The notes under the pieces: model-generated
Databases searched by the model: none
Told to the model about the DNA's origin: nothing
The model's input: only the letters and a program-made list of their open reading frames with translations
Part shown: in pieces, positions 23,102 through 34,298 of the stretch
Layout of the letters: every line of letters begins with the position of its first letter
How positions within the stretch are numbered: position 1 is the stretch's first letter
Translations under genes and position numbers: made by a program
Origin: Telopea speciosissima
Taxonomy: Eukaryota; Streptophyta; Magnoliopsida; Proteales; Proteaceae
Direction of reading: 5' to 3'
Assembly: GCF_018873765.1 (NCBI RefSeq)
Contig: NC_057916.1
Span: 28,309,501 to 28,373,500 of the forward strand
DNA length: 64,000 nt

Positions 23102-23943
23102 CTAATGTGTGCACCTTTTAGCATAATGCCGATCTTCTAATTTCAAAATCTAGCAAACCTGAAGGTTTATAGCAAAAGAAGAGGCAAGATGTAAGCGATG
23201 TTCTCCTTGATTCCCTCCCTTCTCCCTCCCCCCACCCTTCTCCCTCCCAATAAAAACACAAAGAAAGGGGGCCAAGAGAAGCAACCTAATAAAATGTTCA
23301 GACTATACATTGAAGAAGGAAACCACAGTTATGAATTTAATCAAAAGGCCTGAATCGTTCCCTTATTAAAACCCCCAAGGTTTTAAATTATTAGAAATTA
23401 AACGGAAATTCCATCTAGGCATAAATAGACACATTGCCCATAATGGGGAAAAAGAAACAATGGCGTTCATTACAAGGACAGAAATAAGGTAAAACAAAAC
23501 AATATGGGTTCTCGGCTTTACCTTCAAAACACTGAGATTGGGAGAGAGGTGATCGTGGAGAGGGAGACTCATAAAACAAAATAACAAAAAGAAACTGTAG
23601 GAGAAGAATTATGAGAAATTAAAGAGAGAGATATGGAAAGTGGAGATATCTCTCGTGGAATAGGAGGACTCAATTTAGAATTATCAAAAATTATAAAAAT
23701 TTGAGGGTAAGGGTACCATTAATAAATAAAGGAAAAGTAGCAATTGAAAGATTTGTTTTAAATAATAATAAATATATTAATTAAAAACAGTAATTAATAC
23801 TAAGGGTATCTAAGATTATGAAATTATAAGAAAGAATGACATAAAGATTAAGATTTGAAGAATAGAATTTTAGATAAGAATGAAGAGTAGAATAGATAAC
23901 TGAAAGATTTGCCACAACGTGCTTTTATATAATAGTATGATAA

Positions 23944-23970
23944 TATGATATATATATATATATATATTTT
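23944..23970. repeat. (TA)n microsatellite
   Basis: A run of TA dinucleotides lies immediately outside the proposed Helitron 5' end, consistent with the AT-rich targets such elements use. Confidence 0.8.
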
Positions 23971-24051
23971 GATAATAAGTTGATCCAAATATGGGGAACA
24001 AAATAAATGAATTAACACAAAAAAGTTATCAAAAACAAACTTGCAATATGT

Positions 24052-24931
24052 TAGGACTGCAAGTTTGGCCTTGTCGGGCCGAACTCACCCTGAGCTGGAA
24101 CAGGGCCTGGATTAAAGATTTATGGCCCTGAGGGTGAGATTAGGGCAAAAAAATCCTTGGCCCTAAGTTAGGGTAGGGCTGGGTCAGGGTTGAGACCTCG
24201 AGCTTAGCCCGACCCTGATTTTGGCCTAGGTGTTTTATCCTGATTTTGGTCCTAATTTTGACCCTGATCTTGGCCCTAATTGTGACCCTAATTTTGGCCT
24301 TGATCTTGGCCTCGATATGTTTATTGTGTTAGTATTCTAGTATGTGCTCTATGGTTTATTGAAGCATCATTTCTAGGTTGTACTCCGTAAAGAAAATTCT
24401 TTATTTGTCAAAACATAGAATTTATGATACATGTGATCAAAGAATATAATTATTTAAAATTGGGCCTAACCATTGTACCAAGGAAAAAGAAACATAATAA
24501 AATAACCAGATTTATATAAATATTCAGTTATTTTAATTTGCTAATTGCAGTCGGAGCCTAGTGAGGGGCATGAACTGTGGGTTTGACTAATGGAGGAGGT
24601 CAATACTGGTCAATTACATGTAACATTTCACATGTTGGTAAGTTAAATCATTTTTGTGCCACGGTCAGAGTTAGGGTCAGGGCCAGGGCCAAGGTCAGGG
24701 TCAGGGTTAGGGCCAAGGCCCAGGGTCAGGGCCAATAGGCCAAGCCCGGCCCAATCAAGGCCAATCAGGGCCAATCAAGGCAGGCTTGGGTTGGGCTTGG
24801 CCCATCAGGGTCGGTCAAGGTTTTTAGGCCCTGAGTCAGGGTCAGGGCGGGCCTAGGCCCAACTAAGGGGGACTCAAGGTTAGGCTAGGGTTTTAAAGAG
24901 CCCGATCCAACCCGATCCTATTGCAGCCCTA
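24052..24931. mobile_element. hAT-like non-autonomous element
   Basis: The ends are TAGGACTGCAA and TTGCAGCCCTA, inverted. The 8-bp flanks are CAATATGT (24044-24051) and CAAAATGT (24932-24939), a target duplication with one mismatch; 8 bp is typical of hAT. Both subterminal zones are dense with GGGTCAGGG and GGGCCAAGGC words. The centre is AT-rich. No transposase was seen. The open frame at 24656-24856 is repeat-encoded and not a gene. Confidence 0.75.
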
Positions 24932-25124
24932 CAAAATGTATGGAGGATTCGGCAGTAAGAGGTGAAGGGAGGGAGTGGGGGTTTGACCTCGGTCCCATCC
25001 TCTATATCCTTGTGCTATTCTGTTTTTTCTTTGGTTCGGGGGTGTTCCCCTGTGCTATTCTCTTTTTTATTTGGTTAGGGGGTGTTCCCCCCTTTTGTAA
25101 TTTTTTTTAGGGAAAGAAAAAATT

Positions 25125-25370
25125 ACCTGGGCAAGTGTAGTGCAATGTCTTTGCACCCAGACACAAGATGCGCGGAATGACCACCGTGCCCCGGGAATTT
25201 TTTGTCTTTCCATGGGGGCACAGTGGTCATTCCATGCCCCTCTCAAGGGCAGAATGATCATAAAATTCTTTAAAAACTCCTCCCATAAATAATTAACATA
25301 ATTCTCTAACAAAAGACAAGTGTACTTTAGCCATTTGTCAGGGATGTCTGTGTAATTTACCCAAAACAAT
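25125..25370. repeat. foldback-like short element
   Basis: GGAATGACCACCGTGCCCC (about 25176) and GGGGCACAGTGGTCATTCC (about 25217) form an inverted pair around a short loop. They are flanked by CACCCAGACACA words like those in other small foldbacks here. Non-coding. Confidence 0.5.
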
Positions 25371-25601
25371 ATAGGATCATTGCTTCTGCCTTCTAGTAGG
25401 CCTTTTTCAAGTTCTGTAAGATTTTATTATTGAAGTGGTTTGGATATTTAATTTTTTTGAGTGGAGGGTTGGGGGGGAGGGAGGGGGAGGGGGGATGATT
25501 CGGAAGTTACGTTTTGTCAAATTCTAGCTTGACTAGTTGATCTAGGTTGGACCTTGTTATATTCCCCCTCATAAAGAGGATTTGGAATACAAATCTAGTC
25601 T

Positions 25602-25708
25602 AAAAGGGCATACTCAGTGCATGAGGCTCCCACCATTGTAGGGTCTGGAGTGGGTTATAATATATGCAACCTTATCCTTGCTTTCACAAAGATGTTGTTT
25701 CTAGAGAA
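25602..25708 (-). mobile_element. Au-type SINE fragment 1
   Basis: Read in reverse, the sequence matches the 3' part of the plant Au SINE as I remember it (TAAGG..GCGTACATTATGACCC and GGGTACGCCCTTTT type words). On the plus strand this appears as AAAAGGGCATACTCAGTGCA, GAGGCTCCCACC and GGGTTATAATATATGCAAC. Au is a tRNA-derived, LINE-mobilised element. The copy is diverged and truncated. The (AATTAA)n run near 25790-25815 is separate. Confidence 0.65.
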
Positions 25709-26309
25709 AACATATTTAGTCTTTGGAAAAGATTTTTCAGGCCCTAGGGAGCATACCAACTTCACAATCATCTTTTTAGAGAATGAAAAATTAAAATTAA
25801 AATTAAAATTAAAATTAGGATAGAAGATCACAGTCAGGCTATGTGGCCTTTGCACAAGCGTGGGCCACTGAAAGTGTGCACAAAGGCAACAATGGGTAGG
25901 ATTTTTTTCATTTATAGGGGGTGGGGCGGTGATTTCGCAGAGTCCTTTGTCTGGGCACAGGCTACACATAGACTAGCAAGGATCTTTTTCCCTTAAAAAT
26001 ATCATTATTCATTGTTTTTGGCTTTTACGTTAGAATATAATATGATATCAGAGTCTCTCACAATATTAGGCAACAATTGAAGAAATTGTAACAGATCACA
26101 CAATGAAATTAATTGAAATAGAAACAAAGAAGAAAATAGAAAATAGAAAAAAAAAGGATAGGATTGGATCGAGTATCCCACGGTCTCTCACCATACTCTC
26201 ATAGAAGAAAGCACAAAGCTATGTTTTTTTTATCCCTCATTCTCATTAATGAAATTCGTGGTGTGTCATTTCACACATGTAAATTCATTTGGTCTAAACA
26301 TTTCTTTTA
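25709..26309. other. intergenic region
   Basis: No gene was seen. An ATTAAA/AATTAA repeat at about 25787-25818 creates repetitive short open frames on both strands. Confidence 0.5.
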
Positions 26310-26577
26310 AGCATGGAATTAGTGCACTGTATTGGATTGGGTATCGGTCATCCCAAAAATTGATACAATTACCCGATCGGTATCAAATAGTCCGTATTGG
26401 ACAGAAATGTCCTTGGCTTTCCTTAAAAATTAGCTTTTTTTGACATTTTTACACCTAATCTATACCATTCCACCAATACGGTATCGGCCATGGATCAGGA
26501 TCGTGGCTAGTGATATTGATACAGATCGCCTGATAGGGGCGATCCCATACTGATACCTCAAACCATGCTCTTGCATC
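26310..26577. repeat. MITE-like element (GGTATCGGT family)
   Basis: Inverted, degenerate ends (GCATGGAATTAG at left; GAGGTATCAGTATGGGATCG read in reverse at right) bound a stretch rich in GGTATCGG words. Non-coding. Confidence 0.45.
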
Positions 26578-26917
26578 TTTCCAGTTGAACAATGCCGTCC
26601 CATTCCACCTATACTTGAGGGGGTGTTGGTAATAATCCAACTTTGATTAATTTTCCGATCTTGAATGTATTTATATACTAAGTTGGGTCATGAGCATTTA
26701 AGTTGAAATCTAATAGTAAGTTCATGGTTTCATAGGAAATTTTGAGAGCTTGAGATTTATAGGAGCATGGGAAACCTTTGGAAGCCTTTAATACTCATCC
26801 AAAATTAATGGAATGGTCCAGTCCCTAGTAAGTGACAATTAATAATTGATAATAATCTTGATTGAAAGAGAATGATGCCAAACAAGAGGTGATATAGTTT
26901 CTATAGAAGAAACAAAA

Positions 26918-27010
26918 CACAGAAGGCTCCCCGTCATTGCGGGTCCGAGGAGGTTCAATAATGTACGCAATCTTACTCTTGCTTTCACATAGAAACTGTT
27001 TCTTGTGTGT
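26918..27010 (-). mobile_element. Au-type SINE fragment 2
   Basis: The plus strand shows GAAGGCTCCCCGTCATTGCG, then AATAATGTACGCAATCTTAC and CTGTTTCTTG, the reverse of the Au SINE 3' region. It is a diverged partial copy. Confidence 0.65.
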
Positions 27011-27056
27011 ACGGAAAACAAAATCCACTTAATAAGAAGAAGAATATGGCATGACA

Positions 27057-27130
27057 AATGCACAAGGAACCCGGAGGAGGATCATAATGTACACAGCCTT
27101 ACCTGCTATTACAAAGAGATTGTTTCTAGC
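27057..27130 (-). mobile_element. Au-type SINE fragment 3
   Basis: The plus strand shows AATGCACAAGG, GGATCATAATGTACACAGCC and GAGATTGTTTCTAG, again the reverse of Au. It is shorter than fragment 2, lies about 50 bp from it in the same orientation, and both sit just past the 3' end of receptor kinase 2. Confidence 0.6.
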
Positions 27131-27199
27131 ATGAGGGAAAACAAAACCCAATTAATACAACATTACAAATGCATCAAGCCCTTTGCTATCCACAAAAAT

Positions 27200-29242
27200 T
27201 CAACGTCCTCCAGAGAGTATCGATTCTGAAACTGATGTTGATTGAGTACTTCTCTTCCCCAGAGAAGAAGGATACGACATGGCAAAATCATCAAAGCCTT
27301 GATCGCTACCTACATATGTTACGCCACCAACATTCAGACTAAGAGTTGACAACTCTGGTAGAGGAAGTTCTCCCTCCAAATACTGCACTACTTGTCTCAT
27401 AGTTGGCCTTCCTGTTGGAATGCAATTAGAACAGAGCAATCCAAGCTCCAACACAAGCTCCATTTCCTTCGCTGCATAATTAATTCCCAATTTTGGATCC
27501 ACAGTGTCAAGAACCATACCTCTGCTCCAGCAAGAGAAAACCCTATCCACTAACACCAGATCCTCTGCTGATGCTATGGGTTCTATTGGCCTTCTCCCAC
27601 AAGCAACTTCCAATATAAAAGCCCCAAATGCAAACACATCTGTGCTAGGGTTGGCCTTGCCGGTTCTTGAAAGTTCTGGGGCAAGATAACCCAGCGTTCC
27701 AACTATATGTGTTGTTTGAGGATCAGATCCATGATCATACAATCTTGCAAGTCCAAAATCTCCTAATCTTGCATTCATTTCCCCATCCAATAGAACATTA
27801 CTGGACTTTACATCTCTGTGAATCACAACCTGCTCCCATTCTTCATGTAGATAAAACAGTGCAGATGCTACACCTCGAATAATTCGAAACCTCTGAACCC
27901 AATCCAGCACCGGCATGAATGGATCGAAGAGGTACTTGTCTAGGCTTCCATTAGGCATGAATTCGTATACCAAGAGAAGTTCTCCTTTACGCCGGCAATA
28001 CCCCAAGAGGGTTACTAGATTCCGATGTCGTAATTGACCGATGCTAACGATCTCAGCAACAAATTCTTTCATCCCTTGTCTTGATTCATGTGAGACTTTC
28101 TTCACTGCAACTTCAATTTTGGAGCTGGGTAACACACCTCTATAAACCCTACCAAACCCACCAATACCCAGAAGCTCCTTCTGCTTAAACCCATTAGTCG
28201 CCATATACAGATCTTTATACTTGAACCTATGAGGTCCATAATCGAGTTCCCATTCTTCAAGCACTTCTGCAAATTTTCTCTTCCGTTTCACTATAGACTG
28301 GATCCCAAATACCGACACCAACACTAAAACAACGGCAATTACAGGTAGTCCGATGGTCATCAGGGGTGATCTCTTCTTGGGTCCTCTTTTGGGAAGTTTG
28401 GGAAGTTGGGAGAGATTAAGGTCTTCTGCTTGTCCGTTCACCTTGAAACTCCATCCCAACACACAGTGGGATGTGAGAACGGAACCGGTAGCAGATGAGA
28501 AACCGACGAACATGGTCTCCTTCATAACCGGAAAAAGATCGAGAGACCGTGATAAAAGGGGAGCAGGTTTAGGATCACCGATTGGAGCTATTGATACATT
28601 GAGATACTTGTGGACACCATCGTAATTCACCCAGACTTGCATGGCGTGGCCACTGAAGAGGCTGAGGTTCTCAGACCGACCGTTCTTATCCAAATAGGTT
28701 ACCGGAATTGAAGCCACAGAGGTCAATCCATTGATGTCGATACCGACATGGTTGTCGTTGATATCATTGAACTCCTTGCTCTGTATGGTGTCGAGCTCGA
28801 CTGCGAAAACATGATTGGTTGAATTACCCACGTTGGACTCATTGAAGAGGCCAAGATATTGGCTTGGAAGAGCACCAGGAAGGCCTTTTGTGGGTGCAAT
28901 GACAAAGGCGATCCCATGACCACTCAAATCGGGATATGGGGGAATGATGGCAAAGACAAAAGTGGTAGAAAAGGAAAAAACAGAGGTGGCACCGGAAGAG
29001 GAAGAGGAAGAGGAAGGGTAAAGGAAGTGAATAGGATCATTGTAGAAAGCATGGCCTTTCTGTTGCCTGGTGGTGTTGGTCAGCAGAAGAAGGCCTTTGG
29101 ATGTGATCTGGGCTAGGCCGTCCAGCTTCAGGTTACTTCCTGTGAAACCATTGTAGGTGAAACTAACTTGTTCACCTTGTGAGGCTACTGATCCAATTCT
29201 GGCGATGAGGAACAGAACAGTAAGCTTGAAAACAGAAAACAT
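27200..29242 (-). CDS. L-type lectin receptor-like kinase 2
   Basis: This is an intronless gene of 680 residues, parallel to gene 1 along its whole length. It has a signal peptide, legume-lectin domain, one membrane span near residue 300, and a kinase with GIGGFGRVYRG, VAVKK, HRDVKSSNVLLD, DFGLARLYDHG and GTLGYLAPELSRTG. It ends LSGGR. An in-frame Met lies 22 residues further upstream (29308). I chose the Met at 29242 because it begins MFSVFKLTVLFL like gene 1 and puts the signal peptide at the start. A serine run near the lectin N-terminal third (28990-29020) differs from the glycine-rich stretch in gene 1. All kinase residues are intact, so it is expected to be functional. Its upstream flank from 29562 is shared with the large palindrome. 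Confidence 0.94.
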   Translation of the reverse strand: MFSVFKLTVLFLIARIGSVASQGEQVSFTYNGFTGSNLKLDGLAQITSKGLLLLTNTTRQQKGHAFYNDPIHFLYPSSSSSSSGATSVFSFSTTFVFAIIPPYPDLSGHGIAFVIAPTKGLPGALPSQYLGLFNESNVGNSTNHVFAVELDTIQSKEFNDINDNHVGIDINGLTSVASIPVTYLDKNGRSENLSLFSGHAMQVWVNYDGVHKYLNVSIAPIGDPKPAPLLSRSLDLFPVMKETMFVGFSSATGSVLTSHCVLGWSFKVNGQAEDLNLSQLPKLPKRGPKKRSPLMTIGLPVIAVVLVLVSVFGIQSIVKRKRKFAEVLEEWELDYGPHRFKYKDLYMATNGFKQKELLGIGGFGRVYRGVLPSSKIEVAVKKVSHESRQGMKEFVAEIVSIGQLRHRNLVTLLGYCRRKGELLLVYEFMPNGSLDKYLFDPFMPVLDWVQRFRIIRGVASALFYLHEEWEQVVIHRDVKSSNVLLDGEMNARLGDFGLARLYDHGSDPQTTHIVGTLGYLAPELSRTGKANPSTDVFAFGAFILEVACGRRPIEPIASAEDLVLVDRVFSCWSRGMVLDTVDPKLGINYAAKEMELVLELGLLCSNCIPTGRPTMRQVVQYLEGELPLPELSTLSLNVGGVTYVGSDQGFDDFAMSYPSSLGKRSTQSTSVSESILSGGR

Positions 29243-29561
29243 GGCGGCTTCCGGATTCTCGAACCTCTGTGAACTCATCATTCCATTTTCTTGGTGCTTT
29301 GATTCCATCTGTTAAAAGGAGACGAACTTAATAAACATGTATGAGTACATCTTGACTTACTAGAATTAGGGGTTAACATTTAGTTGGGTGGTGGTGAATG
29401 TTCACGAATACGATTTCCAGCGGTTCAGATGGAACATTTCCATTAAATGAAGTATCTTTTCCTTTTGGTAGACATTAAATGAAGTATCGACGAAGGGTAA
29501 TGCCGTGGTATTACGGGAATTGAAAGTTAAGAGGTTGATGGGTCAATCAAAGCGGCCAATG
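29243..29561. promoter_or_regulatory. proximal upstream region of lectin receptor kinase 2
   Basis: This is the stretch between the start codon and the palindrome-related segment. GGGTAATGCCGTGGTATTAC near 29486 matches the region upstream of gene 1, so part of the ancestral promoter was duplicated with the gene. No reliable TATA box could be chosen by eye. Confidence 0.45.
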
Positions 29562-30176
29562 GTCAATTAAGTGACCGCTAAAGTCAATGGGTGTGGGATC
29601 TCTTATGGGAAAAAGATTTCTGTCGGCCAGTGCAAATTGAAGGTCGCAGACCGGAATGGTCTCAAGTCGTCTCAACTCTCAATCAGGTATCAAAAATCGG
29701 AGAACTGGATCGGTAAACGGCTTATTTGTATCGGAATTGATTGGGACTGATTTTGATTTCTAGCGTTCTGAATCGAATATACACTAGATTACTTCAACTT
29801 CTGTCATTTCAGGTCAATTCTAAAGTTATTCAAACTGATTCCATTCGATTCAAATCAGAATTCGATAATTGGCACGACCGATTCCGTCACCGATTCCTGA
29901 TTTTAAAACCTAGCTTTCAATTAACCACCAAAAAGTCATTGGGTATGAGACATCTTGTGTCAAAAAATTCCATACGTAGAGACAAAACTCTCCCTTTCCT
30001 TCGAGGAAAATATCCGGATTCTTTCCCATATTATTCCCTTCTTATCACATGCGGGCCCTAGTAGTGTCTCCCGGCTCGTGGTGTTCATACAATGGAAGAG
30101 AAGGTAACTGGTTATAGGTATGCCACGTGTCACTAGTTAACATACAATGGACACTAGTTCATGTCCTTGTACAAGA

Positions 30177-33100
30177 TGTTTACACTCTATTTTTGGTCTA
30201 TTTCGATCAATAGACAAATAGATCGAAATCTATTTATGTCAAAACTGACTTGTTAGTAAGTGATCGAAAAACGGTCAGTGACTGAAAACAGTCAGGCAAA
30301 AAACGGTCAATGATCGAAAACGGTCAGTTCCGTAAAAAACGGTCAATGATCGAAAATGGTCAATGACCGATAAACGATCAGCGACTGACGAACGGCCAGT
30401 GACTGGCGAACGGTCAGCAAAATGGTTGCAACCAACTCTCAAAGAAGTGGGTAGTTATGAAACTACCTAGTATGCCATGAAATGGATTCCTTTGAATTTG
30501 AAAAAAAAATGGGAAGGTGGTGTAGGAGATTATGAGCAGTTGTGTAACCAACTAAAGAGTTCAAATTCAAATTCAAAATGAGAAATGGAAGTTGCTGGAA
30601 TTACCTACAACTCAAGATTTTGCAAGTTTAGTCTATATATAATATTTTCATCTTTTACTTAGGGGGGGATCAACATTTGGAAGAGGCATCATGTTCTGCA
30701 CATCAACAGGCTACTTGACATCATATTGACATCTGTAGGCCAGAAACGAAGACATCATGTTATAGCATCAGTACGCCAAGGCAACCATGTGATCTACCAA
30801 CATCTGTAGGCCAGGGGCATCATGTTATCAACATCAATAGGTTTGAAACACTGGGCATCATGTTCAATATCAACAGGTCATTAGTACCATGTTATCAACA
30901 TCAGCAGGCCAGGAATGGAATGTTGATCTACCATTTTCTTTTGTTTTTTCTTTCCTTCTTTCCTAAATCAATATCAATATCAATATCTTTCTATCTTCCT
31001 CTTCTTAGCATTGCAATCTTTGCATTTGTTTTGAAAAGTCATTGGATTACCAAGGCATTGGTAGAACCCACTCTTTGATTCAATTCACTTTATGGAATAG
31101 GTTCCTCATCCAACAACAGTCTGCAGACCGAAGAAATTTGGGGGAAACAATTTGGCACGCCCAGTGGGACACCAGCCAGAATTGAATCTTATTGCCAAGA
31201 AGAAGAATTGTTGATGAAGGGGATCCAATCCCGAATCAGGCACTGAAAGGTGCTCAACTGGGGGCAAATCCCATTGCAAAAATGGTCAGACCGAAAACGG
31301 TCAGTTCGATCAAAAACGGTCAATAATCAAAAACGGTTAGAAACGATCAATGACCGAAAACGAGAGTCTTATGCAACTACATATGGACTTTATAGCATCG
31401 TCCACAGTGGTTGCAGGGGGCATTGTTTACACCCTATTTTCGGTCAAGACAAATAGACCGAAATGTATTTATGTCAAGAGTGACTTGTTAGTAAGTGATG
31501 GAAAAACGGGCAGTGACTGAAAACAGTTAGAAGCAGTCAGGCCGAAAACGGTCAATGATAAAAAATGGTCAGCTCGGTCAGAAACGGCCAATGATTGAAA
31601 ACGATCAGAAAAGGTCAATGACCGATAAACGATCAGCGACTGACGAACGGTCAGCAAAGTGGTTGCAACCAACTCTCAAAGAAGTGGGTAGTTGTGAAAC
31701 TACCTAGTATGCCATGTGTAGACACTGAATTTTGTCACCCCCCGGCGATGATGACGACAAGACACGGACAGACATCGGTATCTCTCTCAAGAAGGACTCT
31801 TGTCCCTACATCTGAACCAAATCACCCTAACATCCCTAAAATGACTTATCAGACCCTTTTACTAAACGCTAAAGGAGGTACTGCTCACCCTCCCCCACCA
31901 CGGTGGTCCCGCTAGCCGGTTAGCAGGCCGTGGGGGTCTAAGGGGGTAGGCAGCCCCCCTGCGGGGGGTGTAGGGGGGCGAAGCCCCCCGACAGAAAATT
32001 TTCTGTAGAGTCAGAAGGGAGACAAAAATCCAAAAAGACCAAGCCCATGGGCCCAGATAGAACCCCTTTAGAACCCATTTCAGGCCAAAAAACAAAGGAA
32101 AAAAGGCACTGCGCTCCCACGGCGCCATGAGGGGGTGTAACGTCAGCTTGCTGACGTCACCCACAGCGCCGTGGGGGATTTATCTAGCTAGGAGAGAGAA
32201 GGGGCCCCTCCCTATAAATAGGAGGGTCCCCCTCCCTCATTTCCCAAGCTTTTCTCGGGTAAGGAGACCTTCCAGGGCTTGTTTTGCCCCCTTTTCATTC
32301 TCTTTCCCCCCATCTTTTCCGCATGAGTATGTGAGCGAGTGGAGTTCTTCGACCTGGGTAGATCCTTCGGTTATCCATCCAAATATAGAGCGATTCGCTC
32401 TTAGATATTGTTATCCCATCGAGTGTACGGATAACGAAAAACCCCCTTCACTAGTTATTCTGCATCGTATACGGATAACGAGAATCTCTTATATAGCCGT
32501 TACTCGCTCGAAGTCCGAGTGACAAAACTCATCTCGTATAGCCTCATTCTGTCTGACAAGAGAGAGACAAGCCGATCGTCCGTCTCCACCTGAGCCGTGG
32601 GACATCACATATTTCGCCCTCGGTGCGCTTTCATTTATTTTTTGCATTTCTAGACATGTATCTGTCTCTTTCCCTATCATTATTTTTGGCATAATGTAGA
32701 CAATTAAAGCAACTTGTTTAGTGTACATAATAAATGATTTTTTCTTTCTTTATCAATATTAGTGCATCATAACTTAGCCTTACATGTTAGTATATGATAT
32801 ATTATCAAGGGAGAATATTCGAAAACCAACATATAGTAGAAAGACCGATTTATCCGGGCGAGGTGGGTGCCTAACACCTTCCCACCCTTGTAACCTGACT
32901 ACTTACCCTGAATCTCTGACCAGACCATATGGAATCACATAGCCCTTTCCGCTAACCCCGGATGGGGCTACACCCATTGGGTCCTAGGCCCTAATCCTAG
33001 GTGGCGGCTCCATTTCTTTATAAAGCATGATCCTAATCCCCATGATGATATATCGGAACGATACACCGTTATTCATCGAAGCCAATCTTTGTCGCCAAGA

Positions 33101-33815
33101 GGCTGAGGAACCCTCGTCCCGAGGACCATGGTACTTACACAATGAAATGGGTTTCTTTGAATTTGAAAAAAAAGTGGGAAGGTGGTGTAGGAGGTTATGA
33201 GCAGTTATGTAACCACCTAAAGAGTTCAAATTCAAATTCAAAATGAGAAATGGAAGTTGTTGGAACTACCCACAACTCAAGATTCTGTAAGTTTAGTCTA
33301 TATATAAGATTTTCATCTTTTACTGAGGGGGGGATCAACATTTGGAAGAGGCATCATGTTCTACACATCAGCAGACTACTTGACATCATATTGACATTTG
33401 TAGGCCAGAAACGAAGACATCATGTTATAGCATCAGTAGACCAAGGCAACCATGTGATCTACCAACATCTGTAGGCCAGGGGCATCATGTTATCAACATC
33501 AGTAGGTTTGAAACACTGGGCATCATGTTCAATATCAGCAGGTCATTAGCACCATGTTATCAACATCAACAAGCCAGGAATGGAATGTTGATCTACCATT
33601 TTCTTTTTTGTTTTTTTCCTTTTCTTTCCTAAATCAATATCAATATCAATATCTTTCTATCTTCCTCTTCTTGGCATTTCAATCTTTGCATTTGTTTTGA
33701 AAAGTCCTTGGATTACCAAGGCATTGGTAGAACCCACTCTTTGATTCAATTCACTTTATGGAATAGTTTCCTCATCCAACAACGGTCTCCAGACTAAAGA
33801 AATTTGGGGGAAACA
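30177..33815 (+). mobile_element. non-autonomous LTR retrotransposon, fossil, with a nested solo LTR
   Basis: The 5' LTR is 30177-31149 (973 bp). The internal part is 31150-31423. The 3' LTR is 31424-33815, or about 964 bp without the solo LTR inserted in it. LTRs start TGTTTACAC and end GGGAAACA. The 5-bp target duplication is CAAGA/CAAGG (30172-30176, 33816-33820). A TTTGGCACGCCCAGTGGGAC-type sequence directly follows the 5' LTR, at the usual primer-binding position. With only 274 bp inside and no gag or pol, it is a small-interior non-autonomous element. The LTR contains an array of CGGTCAATGACCGAAAA-like units and a second array of ATCATGTTATCAACATC-like units. The LTRs have visibly diverged, so it is not recent, but it postdates the segment duplication. 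Confidence 0.85.
31717..33139 (+). mobile_element. solo LTR (Tat-like Ty3/gypsy family), nested, fossil
   Basis: It starts TGTAGACACTGAATTTTGTC and ends GTACTTACA. The 5-bp duplication is CCATG/CAATG (31712-31716, 33140-33144). It lies inside the 3' LTR of the element at 30177-33815, so it is the younger of the two. The order of motifs (GGTGCCTAACACCTTCC, TAGGTGGCGGCTCC near the end) suggests the Tat lineage. A single LTR without an interior is the product of recombination between two LTRs. The small open frames inside are not genes. Confidence 0.85.
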
Positions 33816-34267
33816 CAAGGACATGATTCGGACTCCCTACATCTGAACACTCCCCCTAATAAATTAAAGAAAGAGGAACGAATGATCTCCATTTCTAATG
33901 TGGCTTAGATTACTTGAAAATTGGATCAATAAAATATTTGTTATTATCGTATAGATGATCCCAACCATCAGATTGTAATATCCTGTATAACATTTTGAGC
34001 TTCCAAAATTTAACAACCCTTATGAAGCTTATCAACCCCTATAGCAATTGTACATATGGAGGGAGATGAGCCCACCAAGATGATTCTCTTTGTTGTCTAA
34101 CATTGTCAATATATATCAGAAGCACTAACTAATAAGTTGTACATACTAATTCAAAAGATTAGTTATAATTATTTTTCCATTTCGCATCTAAAAATTAACT
34201 ACTCTTGGGAAGGCAAGATGACTATTCAAATATTCATCAACTATCCAACTTAATTGCATCGGATGAA

Positions 34268-34298
<31 letters not shown>

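Larger units (their letters stand above)
20196..23940 (-). mobile_element. possible Helitron-type element carrying three gene fragments
   Basis: On the minus strand, starting at 23940, the sequence reads TCATACTATTATATAAAAGC followed by ACGTTGTGGC. It lies directly after an A, as expected for a plant Helitron 5' end. Downstream on the same strand are exon fragments of COQ4, an RD19-type protease and a polygalacturonase. Helitrons are known to collect several host gene pieces. I could not find a convincing 3' hairpin followed by CTRR, so the lower boundary given is only the last captured fragment. The call is tentative. Confidence 0.4.

Noticed and set aside
24656-24856. Arg/Pro/Gly-rich open frame
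   Set aside because: It is encoded by the degenerate GGGTCAGGG array of the hAT-like element.
29243-29308. upstream in-frame Met of lectin receptor kinase 2
   Set aside because: Using it would put 22 hydrophilic residues before the signal peptide, and the paralogue starts at the position equivalent to 29242.
30240-30420. regularly spaced short repeats that might suggest a CRISPR-like array
   Set aside because: The units are imperfect, adjacent, and part of an LTR in a plant genome; there are no unique spacers.
31694-32522. several open frames of 60-130 codons on both strands
   Set aside because: They lie inside a solo LTR and are repeat-encoded.
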